Source: Saprospiraceae bacterium
GTDB taxonomy: Bacteria; Bacteroidota; Bacteroidia; Chitinophagales; Saprospiraceae
Assembly (NCBI GenBank): GCA_020629715.1
Contig: JAHDCU010000008.1
Coordinates: 124,001-188,000 of the forward strand
DNA: 64,000 nucleotides
Reading direction: 5' to 3'
Shown here: one piece after another, positions 45,028-55,907 of the stretch
How the letters are laid out: every line of letters begins with the position of its first letter
Position numbering within the stretch: the stretch's first letter is position 1
Notes under the pieces: generated by a model
The model's input: the letters and a program-made list of their open reading frames with translations, nothing else
Databases searched by the model: none
What the model was told of the DNA's origin: nothing
Translations under genes and position numbers: made by a program

Positions 45028-45212
45028 AATCTTCAATTTTAAGGTTTATAACTTTCATCGATATCAGCATGAAATAAAGTCACTACTCAATGTAAATCGA
45101 TGTTGATTATGAAGTAGACGTTAGTAGAGACTTTTACCCCCAGGATATAATAGTATTTATGAACATTAAATTACTTCCAATTACAAAATGATCCGTATGG
45201 TATATTTATGCC

Positions 45213-47375
45213 CTATCCCTTCGGATCCCTAATATCTACACCAAGATTATAAAATGCGAATCCCCAAATATCAGCATACTGCTCTATGGTCTTAGATACA
45301 GGAGTTCCTGCTCCATGACCAGCGTTGGTTTCGATTCTGATCATGACAGGATTGTCTCCATTGTGCTTATCTTGAAGCTCTGCTGCAAATTTGAAACTAT
45401 GTGCAGGTACTACACGATCATCATGATCTCCTGTGGTCACTAGTGTTGCTGGATAGGCAACTCCTTCTTTTACATTATGTACTGGAGAATAGCCTCTGAG
45501 ATATTCAAACATCTCTTCTGATTGCTCGGAAGTACCATAATCATATGCCCATCCTGCGCCTGCTGTGAATGTATGATAGCGTAGCATATCTAATACACCT
45601 ACTGCTGGGAGAGCTACCCCAAAGAGCTCGGGACGCTGAGTCATTGCGGCTCCTACTAGAAGTCCTCCATTAGAACCGCCTTGTATAGCTAACTTATCAG
45701 AGCTAGTATATTTTTCACCGATAAGATATTCTGCTGCACTTATGAAGTCATCAAATACGTTTTGTTTTTTCATCTGAGTACCTGCATCATGCCACTCTTT
45801 ACCATACTCTCCGCCACCTCTTAGATTAGCCACTGCCAGGATACCACCGTACTCCATCCATACGGCTCTAGTAATGCTAAATCTAGGAGTAAGGCTGATA
45901 TTAAATCCGCCATAGCCGTACAGTAGTGTTGGATTACTACCATCTAGTTTGATTCCCTTTTTATAGGTAATGATCATAGGTACTTTAGTGCCATCTTTAG
46001 ATTGATAAAATACTTGCTTCGACTCGTATTGATTACCATCAAATTGGATTTCAGGCTGCCAGTATACATCTGACGATCCTGTTTTGGGGTCAAAAGAGTA
46101 GATGTTGCCAGGTGTATGATAGTTAGTAAATGAATAGTAAAGCGTCTTTTGATCTTTCTTACCGCCAAATCCTCCTGCAGAACCTACTCCAGGTAATTCA
46201 ATATCACGTACCAGTTTACCGTCCATATCATACTGCTTGATCTTAGATATAGCATCCACCATGTAGTTGGCGAAAATATATCCACTACCTGTACCAGGAC
46301 TCAATACTTCATCCGTTTCAGCAATAAGGTCTTTCCAGTTTTGAGATTGAGGAGCACTGGCATCTACAGTGACAACTTTCTTATTGGGTGCACCTAGGTT
46401 GGTGACCAAGTATAACTTGCTACCTATGTTATCCATAAGATAAGTGTCACTATCCATATGATCCAGTACCTGTATCATTTTTTGATCCGCACTTTCGAGA
46501 TCTACAAGATACAATTCATTGCCAGAGGTGGAGTTTGCGGCAGAGATGGTAAGATATCGGTCATCTTCAGAGACATATCCACCTACATATCGTCTTTTAT
46601 TAGTATTGTCACCACCAAATATAACTTGATCATCTTTTTGGGCGGTACCCAGTTTATGATAGTACAATTTGTGCTGATCTGTCTTGGCAGATAGTTCGCT
46701 ACCATCAGGCTTGTCATAGCTAGAGTAGTAGAATCCGTCATTTTTATACCATGATAGCCCAGAGAATTTTACATCTACTAAAGTATCTTCCATGATCTTT
46801 TTAGACTCTACATCCATGATGATCACTTTTCGCCAGTCGCTACCACCTTCTGAGATTGCATAAGCTAGGATTTTCCCATTTTTAGAAAAACTTACTGATC
46901 CCAGTGACGTCGTACCGTCTTCAGAAAAGGTATTAGGGTCGAGAAATACTTCGGCATCTCCATCGCCTTTTTTCCGATAGATGACATATTGATTTTGAAG
47001 TCCATCATTTTTATAGTAATAGGTATAGTCACCTTCTTTAAAGGGTGATCCTACCTTCTCATAATTCCATAATGTGGTTAATCGCTCTTCAATATTTTTT
47101 CTAAATGGGATTTTATTGAGGTAGTCAAATGTATGTTCGTTTTGACGCTTTACCCAGTCTGCAGTCTTATCACTCATATCATCCTCTAGCCATCGGTATG
47201 CATCGATAATATCTGTCCCAAAGTAGTTGTCTATTACCGTGTCTTTATCCGTTGTAGGATAAGTGCCGTATGATGTAGGATCTATCATCTTCATTTCAGT
47301 ATGACTTGTTTTGGTTTGATCTTGGTTGCAGGAATATATAGCAAAGATGAAGGCAAGAAAAGCTAGATTTTTCAT
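45213..47375 (-). CDS. Prolyl oligopeptidase (S9 family), lipoprotein
   Basis: A 720-residue serine peptidase cutting short peptides after proline. A lipobox (IYSC near residue 16) suggests anchorage in the envelope. The N-terminal half includes a seven-bladed propeller; the catalytic domain carries Ser in [12 protein letters not shown] (near 567), Asp in GDHDDRVVP (near 651) and His in NAGHGAG (near 686). Length and motifs match the S9A family. It is monocistronic between a small lipoprotein and the DUF4331 gene. Confidence 0.95.
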   Translation of the reverse strand: MKNLAFLAFIFAIYSCNQDQTKTSHTEMKMIDPTSYGTYPTTDKDTVIDNYFGTDIIDAYRWLEDDMSDKTADWVKRQNEHTFDYLNKIPFRKNIEERLTTLWNYEKVGSPFKEGDYTYYYKNDGLQNQYVIYRKKGDGDAEVFLDPNTFSEDGTTSLGSVSFSKNGKILAYAISEGGSDWRKVIIMDVESKKIMEDTLVDVKFSGLSWYKNDGFYYSSYDKPDGSELSAKTDQHKLYYHKLGTAQKDDQVIFGGDNTNKRRYVGGYVSEDDRYLTISAANSTSGNELYLVDLESADQKMIQVLDHMDSDTYLMDNIGSKLYLVTNLGAPNKKVVTVDASAPQSQNWKDLIAETDEVLSPGTGSGYIFANYMVDAISKIKQYDMDGKLVRDIELPGVGSAGGFGGKKDQKTLYYSFTNYHTPGNIYSFDPKTGSSDVYWQPEIQFDGNQYESKQVFYQSKDGTKVPMIITYKKGIKLDGSNPTLLYGYGGFNISLTPRFSITRAVWMEYGGILAVANLRGGGEYGKEWHDAGTQMKKQNVFDDFISAAEYLIGEKYTSSDKLAIQGGSNGGLLVGAAMTQRPELFGVALPAVGVLDMLRYHTFTAGAGWAYDYGTSEQSEEMFEYLRGYSPVHNVKEGVAYPATLVTTGDHDDRVVPAHSFKFAAELQDKHNGDNPVMIRIETNAGHGAGTPVSKTIEQYADIWGFAFYNLGVDIRDPKG

Positions 47376-47481
47376 GAAGTTCTATTTATATGTAAGCTAA
47401 ATAATAGTCATGTAAAAATTAAAAATAATAGACAAAACAATAGACATGGTGTATCAACTGATTAGGGGCATATAAGAGAAA

Positions 47482-47512
47482 AGAGCCCCTTCACACAAGG
47501 CGAAGAGGCTCT
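47482..47512 (-). terminator. Terminator-like hairpin after the DUF4331 gene
   Basis: Eleven-base arms (47482-47492 and 47502-47512) pair at ten positions around a nine-base loop. On the minus strand the sequence beyond is TTCTCTTATA, moderately T-rich. Its position 53 bases past the DUF4331 stop fits termination of that transcript. Confidence 0.55.
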
Positions 47513-47564
47513 AGAATAGGGTGTATAAACAAAAAACCAATTAAAACAATGCAATCAAAATCAC

Positions 47565-50500
47565 TTATTGTTTGATGATATTCATGGCGCTAGAAAACTG
47601 TTGATTTTCTAGGCTCACAAAGTACTGTCCTGGGATTAATTCTTGGATATTGATCTTTTCGTTGCCTGTGTATAGCATTGCTGTTTTTACTAATTTCCCG
47701 TCCACTCCGTATATATTGACTTGGGTGTCTGTGAGTACGTTATCATTGCTATCCGTCATGATCTGGAAAAACTCAGAACTAGGATTAGGGCTTATGATTA
47801 ATCGAGTTGTTTGTCCATTGATATCGACTACTGAGGTGATAGGATTGCCATCAGGTGTTGATCCAGTCAAGTATACAGCAGATGCGCCAGCAAAAGCACT
47901 ACTACTGATTGGTGGTGTATCACCAGCAGGAGCATTTAAATCGAAGCTAAGAATACGACCACCTTCATTAGCACGTTCTGCAACATAGATAGAGTTATTC
48001 GTTACATCCAGCGCCACATCTACAGGATTACCTAAGCCTGTCGAAGGTCCAGCGATTCTAGTTTGCTCGTCAGCACTGATATTCCCATCTGCACTAGCCA
48101 TGCTCCAATTATTGATGATGACTAGACCACCATCAGCAGCATCTGAAGCCGCAGCTACATCGGTCAAGACCATGATGTCAGTTGCGGTATCGTAGAATAT
48201 ACCATGCGTACGTACTAGATTTTCAACAGAAACTATGGCATCGGCACTGATTGGTCCATCTTCGTTTAAGAAGAAATCGTTGTAGATAGCTACATCACTA
48301 GAGTTATCTACGATAGCATACATAGTATTTATATCCGCTTGGATTCCCCAAAGATTGATGTCTGCATCATAGGTATTCTTAAGGTCAAAACCTGTGCTGG
48401 TGTATTGGTAAACATAGTATTTATTGGTCTGACCATTAGCATCATTGGCATCTTGCGCAACGACCACAAAATCTCCAGCAACGGTAATTTCTCGACCATT
48501 GATAAAGTCTGAAGTAGAAGTCGCGATCAGTGTAGGATTATTACCAGCAGCAAGACTTGCTTTAACATCTGCGTATGCATTAAGTACATTATCTGTTCGA
48601 TTAAGTTGTATGAGTACATCTGTATCATCATTGTAGTAAATACCATCGGCATCAACATTAGCACTTGGAAATAGGCTGATTCGAGTACTTCTATCTTCTA
48701 AGATTGCTGTAGCTCCGATGAGTCCAGAAGTATTACTTGATACAAAGAAATCTCCCGTTACTGCTAGCATATAATCTTGAGCAGTTCCTGCTAATAAAAT
48801 TGCAGATGCACCGGCAAAAGCTTGCACGTAGCTAGGTGCAGGATTACCATCGGTAGAAGCTTGATCGAAGGCGATGACTTTACCACCATCACTTGCTCGC
48901 TCCGCTACAACTATGGTTTGATTTTCTGCGTCATAGGCAACATCTACAGGATTACCCAATTGAGTATTACTTCCTTCAAGTCTAATTTGTTCGTCATCAG
49001 TAATGACACCGTCACTGGCAGCATCAGTATAATTAGCTATGGTCAATACTGCACCATCAGTTGGGCTGCTTGCAGCTCCTACATCAGTCAGCACCATCAT
49101 GTCAGTGGCGACATCATATGCGATACCATGTGTTCGGATCATACTTTCTATAGTAACTACTGCATCAGCAGATACACTACCAGGTGCATTACTTAAAAAT
49201 GAATCGAATCTTGCAAGATCACTCGCATTATCCACTATGGCATATAGCGTATTACCAGCGAATTGAATCCCCCACAGGTTGATATCTGTTGTCAAGATTC
49301 TATCGAGAGAGATTGTGTTTGTAGTAATATCATAGATTACAAATTGGTTGATCTGACCATTGCCATCGTTGGCATCTTGAGCAACTACTAGTTTATCAGC
49401 TATCACTGCTATTTCTCTACCATTGCTAAAATCAGATGTAGAGCTGGTGATATAGCTTGGGCTCAATCCATTTTTGACATTTGATAAAACATCTCCATAG
49501 ATATCTATCACGTTGGCACTTCTATTGAGTTGATATAGTATATCGTTTTCAGCATCATAATGCACTCCGTCAGCATCTCCTGCTCTTACTGCAAAAGAAG
49601 TATTGTCAAAACTACGATCATTGTTGAACGTAAATAGCCCAGCTTTCGCTTGCGTATTTGATGAAACGAAATAGTCTTTTAATGCTGTGGGAGCATCTTC
49701 TTGCGTATCTGCACTATAAACTCTACCTGAACAATCACCAGTTCCACTTGCTGGCTGTGCAACGTATGGGAATGTGGCTGTAAAATCGCGATCATTACTT
49801 TCTACACCTGTAGTGAATGTCAATACATCAATAAGATCTTGAGTTAATGGACTTGGACTGGTAGCTGGATCATAATCATCATACCAAAGACCGATCGCCG
49901 CCAATACGGCACCAGATACTGCTTGAAGTTCTATTCGTGTAACATCATCTTCAAGTCTTCGTCCATTAGGGAATCCATCCATGTTAGGAATAAATTCGAT
50001 ATCTGTTGAAGTATTGTAAGGAGCCGCTGTAAGACCTAACACCGCTGCCTGAATAAGACCTAGAGAACTGAAATTTTCATCATCTCTTGGTGTAGGAGGT
50101 ACAGCCATATTAAGACGTAGCATATCTCCACCATTAGGTAAAAAGTTATTGACAAAAGGCTTACCTGCTGCTAAAGGATCACCACCTTTACCAGTCGCCA
50201 ATTGATATGGTCTTACATTCGGTACTCCTGTATGGAATGCAGGCCAAAGGTCTACTGATCTTGGTTTGCCCGGTGCAGGTAACAATAATGTACCGAATAC
50301 ATTATCATCTAATGCAGTTCCTTCTAAAGCAGGATTCCCTTTGAGGCCATATAGCCCATCTGCACCATTACTAAAATCAAATCCACCTAAAGAGGCAGTT
50401 TGGATACGTAGTGGTGTAAACGATGGCACAGCACCACCAAATAAGTCATCATCCATATACAGCGCTAGTTCAGGATTGAAAAAGTATTCATCTAGTGTGG

Positions 50501-51482
50501 TTTCACCGATTTCATCATAAGGGGTTATTCTATTCCAGAAGTCTTTTTGGCCTACAGGTATTACTGCTTCATTAGTTAAAGGCATACCTAGTCTAGAAAC
50601 TTGTACCCAGTCACCGTCATAGTCAGGATTCGCTGTACTACTCAAAGTAGTGATAGCTGGTCTACTTGCAGAAGCCCAAACTCCGATCACATAATTAGGG
50701 TCGAGGATATTTTCTGGAGTACTAGGAGCTCCGTTTTTGAGTAGCGTAGAGATGGGCACTTGTATAGCAATCGTACTTACATTCATACATGCAAGTCCAT
50801 CAACATTGTCACCTACTTGACGTGGTGCATTTCCAAGATCAAAAATACCACCTAAGTCAACGAAAAATGGATCATCACTTGGACCTGCAAATACAACTTC
50901 TCCGCTTGAGGTAGTGGTGATACCTGAGGTAAATAAAGAATTATAATCACTATCGAGTCCTGCACCTCCTTGAATAGATCGTGGTCCGATGTTGTTTGGT
51001 GGCACATAGCCATCTGTAATGACGGTTTCAAAAGTCACACCACCATCGAGACTACGCTCCATGGTATAGGTGTATTTATTGTTTTGGGCACCTAGGCGTA
51101 CGTAAAAGAACGTAGATGGATCTTCATGTACCATATCAAATGTAAATCGATAAATGATCTCGTCACCAGCTATTGCAGCATCATTATCTACATGGATTTC
51201 ATAACGAACGTTTTCTCCAAAATTATAGTAGTTAGGTCCTCCTTGTGGTAATTGCATAGGGACGTAAGTTGCAATAATTGTCACCATATCAGGATTGTCA
51301 GGGCTTCTAAATGCGTATAAATCTACATTGTCAGCCAATGGATCATTGGAAATAAGTGGAGCTTCTCTATGGCTTGAAGCCATCAGTTGTAAGCAGCCAA
51401 TCCCGATAATTAAGGTCAGGATACAAAGAATCCTGATGAATTCTTTGGGCATAGTAATAGGGTAAAAATTCTGTGTTTTCAT
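47565..51482 (-). CDS. DUF4331 protein with duplicated propeller-like repeat and T9SS domain
   Basis: A 1305-residue exported protein. The hydrophobic N-terminus is followed by the DUF4331 domain (residues ~34-590), recognisable from SSHREAPLISNDPLADNVDLYAF. Residues ~600-910 and ~911-1215 are two tandem copies of one ~310-residue unit (FVSSNT start, then STSDFxNGREI, VAQDANDxNGQ, LWGIQ, RTHGI, GNPVDVA, VAERA), which resembles a beta-propeller. The last ~80 residues are a type A sorting domain (LIISPNPSSEFFQI). A TPR lipoprotein gene precedes it on the same strand. Confidence 0.88.
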   Translation of the reverse strand: MKTQNFYPITMPKEFIRILCILTLIIGIGCLQLMASSHREAPLISNDPLADNVDLYAFRSPDNPDMVTIIATYVPMQLPQGGPNYYNFGENVRYEIHVDNDAAIAGDEIIYRFTFDMVHEDPSTFFYVRLGAQNNKYTYTMERSLDGGVTFETVITDGYVPPNNIGPRSIQGGAGLDSDYNSLFTSGITTTSSGEVVFAGPSDDPFFVDLGGIFDLGNAPRQVGDNVDGLACMNVSTIAIQVPISTLLKNGAPSTPENILDPNYVIGVWASASRPAITTLSSTANPDYDGDWVQVSRLGMPLTNEAVIPVGQKDFWNRITPYDEIGETTLDEYFFNPELALYMDDDLFGGAVPSFTPLRIQTASLGGFDFSNGADGLYGLKGNPALEGTALDDNVFGTLLLPAPGKPRSVDLWPAFHTGVPNVRPYQLATGKGGDPLAAGKPFVNNFLPNGGDMLRLNMAVPPTPRDDENFSSLGLIQAAVLGLTAAPYNTSTDIEFIPNMDGFPNGRRLEDDVTRIELQAVSGAVLAAIGLWYDDYDPATSPSPLTQDLIDVLTFTTGVESNDRDFTATFPYVAQPASGTGDCSGRVYSADTQEDAPTALKDYFVSSNTQAKAGLFTFNNDRSFDNTSFAVRAGDADGVHYDAENDILYQLNRSANVIDIYGDVLSNVKNGLSPSYITSSTSDFSNGREIAVIADKLVVAQDANDGNGQINQFVIYDITTNTISLDRILTTDINLWGIQFAGNTLYAIVDNASDLARFDSFLSNAPGSVSADAVVTIESMIRTHGIAYDVATDMMVLTDVGAASSPTDGAVLTIANYTDAASDGVITDDEQIRLEGSNTQLGNPVDVAYDAENQTIVVAERASDGGKVIAFDQASTDGNPAPSYVQAFAGASAILLAGTAQDYMLAVTGDFFVSSNTSGLIGATAILEDRSTRISLFPSANVDADGIYYNDDTDVLIQLNRTDNVLNAYADVKASLAAGNNPTLIATSTSDFINGREITVAGDFVVVAQDANDANGQTNKYYVYQYTSTGFDLKNTYDADINLWGIQADINTMYAIVDNSSDVAIYNDFFLNEDGPISADAIVSVENLVRTHGIFYDTATDIMVLTDVAAASDAADGGLVIINNWSMASADGNISADEQTRIAGPSTGLGNPVDVALDVTNNSIYVAERANEGGRILSFDLNAPAGDTPPISSSAFAGASAVYLTGSTPDGNPITSVVDINGQTTRLIISPNPSSEFFQIMTDSNDNVLTDTQVNIYGVDGKLVKTAMLYTGNEKINIQELIPGQYFVSLENQQFSSAMNIIKQ

Positions 51483-51569
51483 GTGTATGAATTAATATGA
51501 TTAAAGTATGATAAGGGGAAAGTCTAAGGCAATTAGCGACTCTCTTAAAATTTGGATTTGAAAATGAGA

Positions 51570-52772
51570 TTATAAACTTGCTAGATCTGGATGCTTAGAA
51601 TTGGTTATGGAGGCGTCCGCCATATGTTTTTGTACCATTTCTGTATTATTCAATGCTCTATATATTCTAGCCATCTGCATGTTTACATCAATATTGTCAG
51701 GGCGCTTATTGTATTCTGTTGAAGCTAGCGTCAATGCTTGATTAGGGTCGTCTAGGAGATCAAGATGGATGTCGGCATACTCCATGGTCATATTGTGTCC
51801 TGCGGCAATATCATCTTCCAGCATCGCGAAAATTTCTTCTATGATAAATTTAAATTCAGCTTCTCGATTTTGTTTCTTATAGATCTGCGCTAGTTGTACA
51901 TTGAATCCAAACTCAGGGATGTGATTGATTGCTACATTAAGGTCTTGCTCGGCACTAGCTAAATCGCCATTTTGTATTTTAAGATCTGCAAGTGCAGCTA
52001 TAGCAAATGGATAGTCTGGTCTTACGTTCAGTATTTCTTCGTAGGTTTTTTTTGCCTGATCAAATTGACCATATCGCTGATAGAGTTCACCCAGCGTAAG
52101 CATGGCCCATGCAGTCTCTTCATAACCAGGAAATCCAGATTTGATTGCCATAGTCATTGCAGATATGGCACCTTCTATATCTCCATGTATTTCTCTTAGG
52201 TAAGATACTCTTGAGTACGACCTAATATCGGGCTTGATACGGATCATCTGATCCGCTGCGACAATGGCTTTTTGATATTGACCCAGCTCCACATATGCAT
52301 CTACTAAAACTCCGTATACCTGTGCATTCTGCGGGTTCAACATAAGAGCTTTTCTCCCAGTGATAAGTGCATCTGCGAAGTCATGTAATGATAATTGTAC
52401 TCCAGCTTTTTGTACTAATGCTGTATATTGCTGGTCAGAGGTAATATGTTTTTGATTCAATACAGTGTCTGAAAGTGCTAATGCCGCTGGATAATAATGA
52501 CCATGCTCTCCCGTGACTCTTGCTTCCTGTATAAATAAGGCTGTAAGCTCTAATAGAGATTGAATATTTTTTTGGTCTTGATCGATTGAAGTTTTGAGAT
52601 CCATGTAGCTATTTTGGACATGGTCCCATTCTTTGCCGAGTTGAATACCCTCTGAGCGATCAAGTAATTCAGGAACAATACTCTTTGTTTGAACGGTTGA
52701 TTTAGAAGAGCAAGATATGAGTCCTAACATACTTAGGGCTAGTAAAACGTAAAAGTGTTTGATGCTTATCAT
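51570..52772 (-). CDS. TPR lipoprotein, partner of DUF4331 gene
   Basis: A 400-residue lipoprotein (lipobox LISC, cysteine near 21) with roughly nine tetratricopeptide repeats (for example GQFDQAKKTYEEILNVRPDY). It lies 87 bases upstream of the DUF4331 gene on the same strand, and the two families often occur together. TPR arrays bind proteins, so it may hold or present the DUF4331 protein at the membrane. The HupE-like gene often found with this pair is absent here. Confidence 0.85.
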   Translation of the reverse strand: MISIKHFYVLLALSMLGLISCSSKSTVQTKSIVPELLDRSEGIQLGKEWDHVQNSYMDLKTSIDQDQKNIQSLLELTALFIQEARVTGEHGHYYPAALALSDTVLNQKHITSDQQYTALVQKAGVQLSLHDFADALITGRKALMLNPQNAQVYGVLVDAYVELGQYQKAIVAADQMIRIKPDIRSYSRVSYLREIHGDIEGAISAMTMAIKSGFPGYEETAWAMLTLGELYQRYGQFDQAKKTYEEILNVRPDYPFAIAALADLKIQNGDLASAEQDLNVAINHIPEFGFNVQLAQIYKKQNREAEFKFIIEEIFAMLEDDIAAGHNMTMEYADIHLDLLDDPNQALTLASTEYNKRPDNIDVNMQMARIYRALNNTEMVQKHMADASITNSKHPDLASL

Positions 52773-52907
52773 CTTTAGTAGATTTTGATTACACCATGAC
52801 TTACGTTGACTAGATCACGATTGGATTTTTTATTTTCACAAAAATTTTAATTTTATATGTAATAGTCTCATTTATAACAGATTGAGCGCCTATTTTTCTT
52901 TAAGGAG

Positions 52908-53765
52908 TTATTCTGTAATCTCCATCTTATACCCTATACCATGAATATTAGAGATCTTGACATTGGGCTCAGGGCTCAGTTTTTTTCGGAGTTTTGATAT
53001 ATAGGTATCAAGACTACGTCCTACAATGACACCTTCATCTTCCCAAATAGGTTTAGTCAATTCTTCCCGTTTTATAATTCGGTTAGGGCTAGCTATCAAT
53101 ATTGAAAGCAGCTTACACTCTTTAGGAGAAAGTTTTATGTTCTGGTTTTGTGAGGTTAATATGAATTGATCTGGATAGAACCTTAGTGATCCTATTTTGT
53201 AAACCGTAAGAGATTCATTGCCTTTCTTTTGTTTGAAGTATAACCAATAGATAAGCCAAAATACAAGGCCTATCGAACTAATAGTTATACTTAAATAGAT
53301 TGGCCAATCCATTTCCGTATTGTTGGTTTGGATAGTCTTTAAGAATCTGATCTGAATTGTGTAACAAGCTTCTGGTATCGGTCTGCCACTACAAGGAATT
53401 ATTTGATCTCTAGGATTTTCAGCGATTTCGTAGCTATATGCTACTTCACCATCTTTACATTGTATAAGCTCCGCTCTATAATATCCTCCAAGATCAAGAT
53501 TTTGTAATACTGATTTGGTTTGGTCAACTAATATACCTTGATCTATAGAGAGGCTCTTTTCAAAAGAGATTTCAAATTTTGATGGTTCTATCTCGACTAT
53601 GGGTAGTATGCGAGAGGTTGAATCACAGTGAGCAAGTAAGAGTTGATTCCCCAGCTCTCGTAGTGCTATTTTTATACGTTCGTCATCATGATCATCTGAA
53701 GCATTTGTGATTGATGGAACGAGTAGGAGTAGAAATATTAAACATGATAAGATGTACTTAGCCAT
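52908..53765 (-). CDS. Membrane-tethered OmpR-type transcriptional regulator
   Basis: A 285-residue one-component regulator starting at ATG 53765 (MAKYILS). A signal peptide (ending near NAS) and a ~130-residue periplasmic domain with three cysteines precede one membrane helix at about 152-175 (WPIYLSITISSIGLVFWLIY). Residues ~190-285 are a winged-helix of the OmpR type (LSPKECKLLSILIASPN, GRSLDTYISKLRKKL, IHGIGYKM). Topology is the reverse of ToxR: sensor outside first, DNA-binding domain last. It is divergent from a serine hydrolase gene. Confidence 0.85.
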   Translation of the reverse strand: MAKYILSCLIFLLLLVPSITNASDDHDDERIKIALRELGNQLLLAHCDSTSRILPIVEIEPSKFEISFEKSLSIDQGILVDQTKSVLQNLDLGGYYRAELIQCKDGEVAYSYEIAENPRDQIIPCSGRPIPEACYTIQIRFLKTIQTNNTEMDWPIYLSITISSIGLVFWLIYWLYFKQKKGNESLTVYKIGSLRFYPDQFILTSQNQNIKLSPKECKLLSILIASPNRIIKREELTKPIWEDEGVIVGRSLDTYISKLRKKLSPEPNVKISNIHGIGYKMEITE

Positions 53766-53870
53766 GCACAAGGATATACAAAGGAATCCTATTTTCCATA
53801 TGTTTTACAAGTGTTGACACTTCTTTTACACTCTTTTGGCATATTGAATTTGAGGCTATGCTATGTTTGA

Positions 53871-55907
53871 ATGATTAACAAACAATATCGACAGTATATG
53901 AAATCATTGAAACATATAACCTATCATAGTTTGAGTATCATACTCTTAGTATTGCTTCGTAGCTCAGTTGGCTATTCCCAGTCAAATACTGTATCAGAAA
54001 TAGAATCATTGCTCTCAACATATCATGATTATGGACAATTTAATGGGGCTGCTTTAATATCAAAAGAGGGGAAAGTGATCTATTCATCAGCGAAGGGAAA
54101 AGCCAGTATGGAATGGAATATTGACAATCAAAGTGATACCAAATTTCGTTTGGCCTCAGTCACTAAACAGTTTACTGCTATGCTTATTATGCAGTTAGTT
54201 GAGCAAGGAAAACTTGATTTGGACGAGCATATATCTACTTATCTAGAAGATTATCCAAAGGATGTAGGTGATAAAGTGAGTATACATCATCTTCTGACGC
54301 ATAGCTCGGGCATACCAAACTATACTTCCTTTGATACATACTACGATATGATGGCTAAATCGTATAATTCCCAAGAGTTGGTAGAAAGTTTTCAGGACTC
54401 CACCTTACTTTTTGGCCCTGGGGAGCGATTTGACTATAGTAATTCTGGTTATGTATTATTGGGAGTTATCATTGAAAAAATTACGAATAAAACTTTCGAT
54501 CAAGTATTACAAGAGCAAATACTGACTCCATTGCAGATGCGTAATACGGGGTATGAGAATACTAGAGATATCATCCTCAATAAGGCTACCTGTTATGACA
54601 AACACGGCCCAGTATATGCCCCCGCCAGATATATTGATATGTCGGTAGCTTTTTCGGCAGGTGGGTTATACTCTACGGTAGATGATCTACATATCTGGAG
54701 TGAGTCTTTGAAGACAGAAAAACTTTTATCTAAAAAGTACTTAGATATCCTGTTTACTCCACATATCTCAGCATGGAGAAATCACTATGGCTATGGTTGG
54801 AATATAAGCGAAAGGTATATTGGGACGGAAGGAAAAAAGATCCAAACTATTGATCATGATGGTGTAGTCAATGGCTCATCATCGATCATTTTAAAAGTAC
54901 CTTCTGAAGACATATCGATCATAATCTTGAATAATGTTGGCGGTGCTCCCATGCAGAGGATTGCAGAATCTATACTTGCAGTATTACAGGAGGTTCCATT
55001 TAATCAGCCAAAGAGATCTATAGCAGATGCTATGTATGAAGAGATTTTAACCGAAGGAATCGATTCAGCAATGGCATTTTTCCAAGAACATAGAGACTGC
55101 AATGCTTACTATACTCGAGAACGAGATCTCAATATGACAGGTTATGTTCTACTGGAGAATGATAAACTGGATGAGGCTTTAGCTATTTTTGAATTGAATA
55201 TAAAATTGTATCCAAGATCAGCTAATGTATATGATAGCTATGCAGAGGCACTACTCAAAGCTGGTAGAAAAGAAGAAGCCATACAGCATTATAAAACATC
55301 TATTTCTTTAAATCCCCAAAATGAAAATGCCAAAGACATCCTGCATCAGATGGGAATTAAAACAGATGATATCAAGGTGGTAAACTATAATTTATTGAAT
55401 GCGATAGAAGGTTGGGGGCATGAAGTATTTCATTTCCCTTTACATTTTGCAAAAAATATAGAATTCACCGGTTGGGAAGAGGCTCATTTTCCTCCTCACT
55501 GGTCCAAGCAAGATAGTAGTCAATTTTGGTCTTATGTTTTTGCTTGGAATATTACGAATGATATCATACTCTCTGAAGAGGTTCTTGAAAATAACTTAGC
55601 GAAGTACTTCGATGGATTGTCTGCAGCAGTAAATAAGAATAAAGATAAGATTCTTCCAAAAGCGATCATTGATCTGCATAGATCGAAGGATGCCTCCAAA
55701 ATATCAAGCTATATTGGTACGGCGCATATATATGACTCTTTTGTAACAGAAGATACGCTGACTTTGAATGTAGAAATAGAGCTTAAAACCTGTGATGAAG
55801 AAAATAGAACAATTTCAATATTCCGTTTTTCACCGAAAGAAAATCCTCATTCGATATGGCATGAGCTTTATGAGGTTAATCTTATAGAAGGAGTATGTGA
55901 AGATTGA
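53871..55907 (+). CDS. Beta-lactamase-fold serine hydrolase with TPR and extra C-terminal domain
   Basis: A 678-residue exported enzyme. A signal anchor (~residues 15-36) is followed by a class C beta-lactamase/DD-peptidase-like domain with SVTK (96-99), DYSNSGY near 187 and DHDGVVNG as the third motif. One or two TPRs (~405-490) follow, and the last ~180 residues are of unknown fold with WEEAHFPPHW. It may act on peptidoglycan, D-amino peptides or esters; true penicillinase activity is unlikely. ATG at 53898 is an alternative start. It is divergent from the tethered regulator. Confidence 0.85.
   Translation: MINKQYRQYMKSLKHITYHSLSIILLVLLRSSVGYSQSNTVSEIESLLSTYHDYGQFNGAALISKEGKVIYSSAKGKASMEWNIDNQSDTKFRLASVTKQFTAMLIMQLVEQGKLDLDEHISTYLEDYPKDVGDKVSIHHLLTHSSGIPNYTSFDTYYDMMAKSYNSQELVESFQDSTLLFGPGERFDYSNSGYVLLGVIIEKITNKTFDQVLQEQILTPLQMRNTGYENTRDIILNKATCYDKHGPVYAPARYIDMSVAFSAGGLYSTVDDLHIWSESLKTEKLLSKKYLDILFTPHISAWRNHYGYGWNISERYIGTEGKKIQTIDHDGVVNGSSSIILKVPSEDISIIILNNVGGAPMQRIAESILAVLQEVPFNQPKRSIADAMYEEILTEGIDSAMAFFQEHRDCNAYYTRERDLNMTGYVLLENDKLDEALAIFELNIKLYPRSANVYDSYAEALLKAGRKEEAIQHYKTSISLNPQNENAKDILHQMGIKTDDIKVVNYNLLNAIEGWGHEVFHFPLHFAKNIEFTGWEEAHFPPHWSKQDSSQFWSYVFAWNITNDIILSEEVLENNLAKYFDGLSAAVNKNKDKILPKAIIDLHRSKDASKISSYIGTAHIYDSFVTEDTLTLNVEIELKTCDEENRTISIFRFSPKENPHSIWHELYEVNLIEGVCED

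Noticed and set aside
53805-53835. Promoter-like TTGACA and AGTGT/ACACT symmetry between the divergent regulator and serine hydrolase
   Set aside because: Spacing to any -10 or -7 box is wrong; the symmetry is only ten bases and could be chance.
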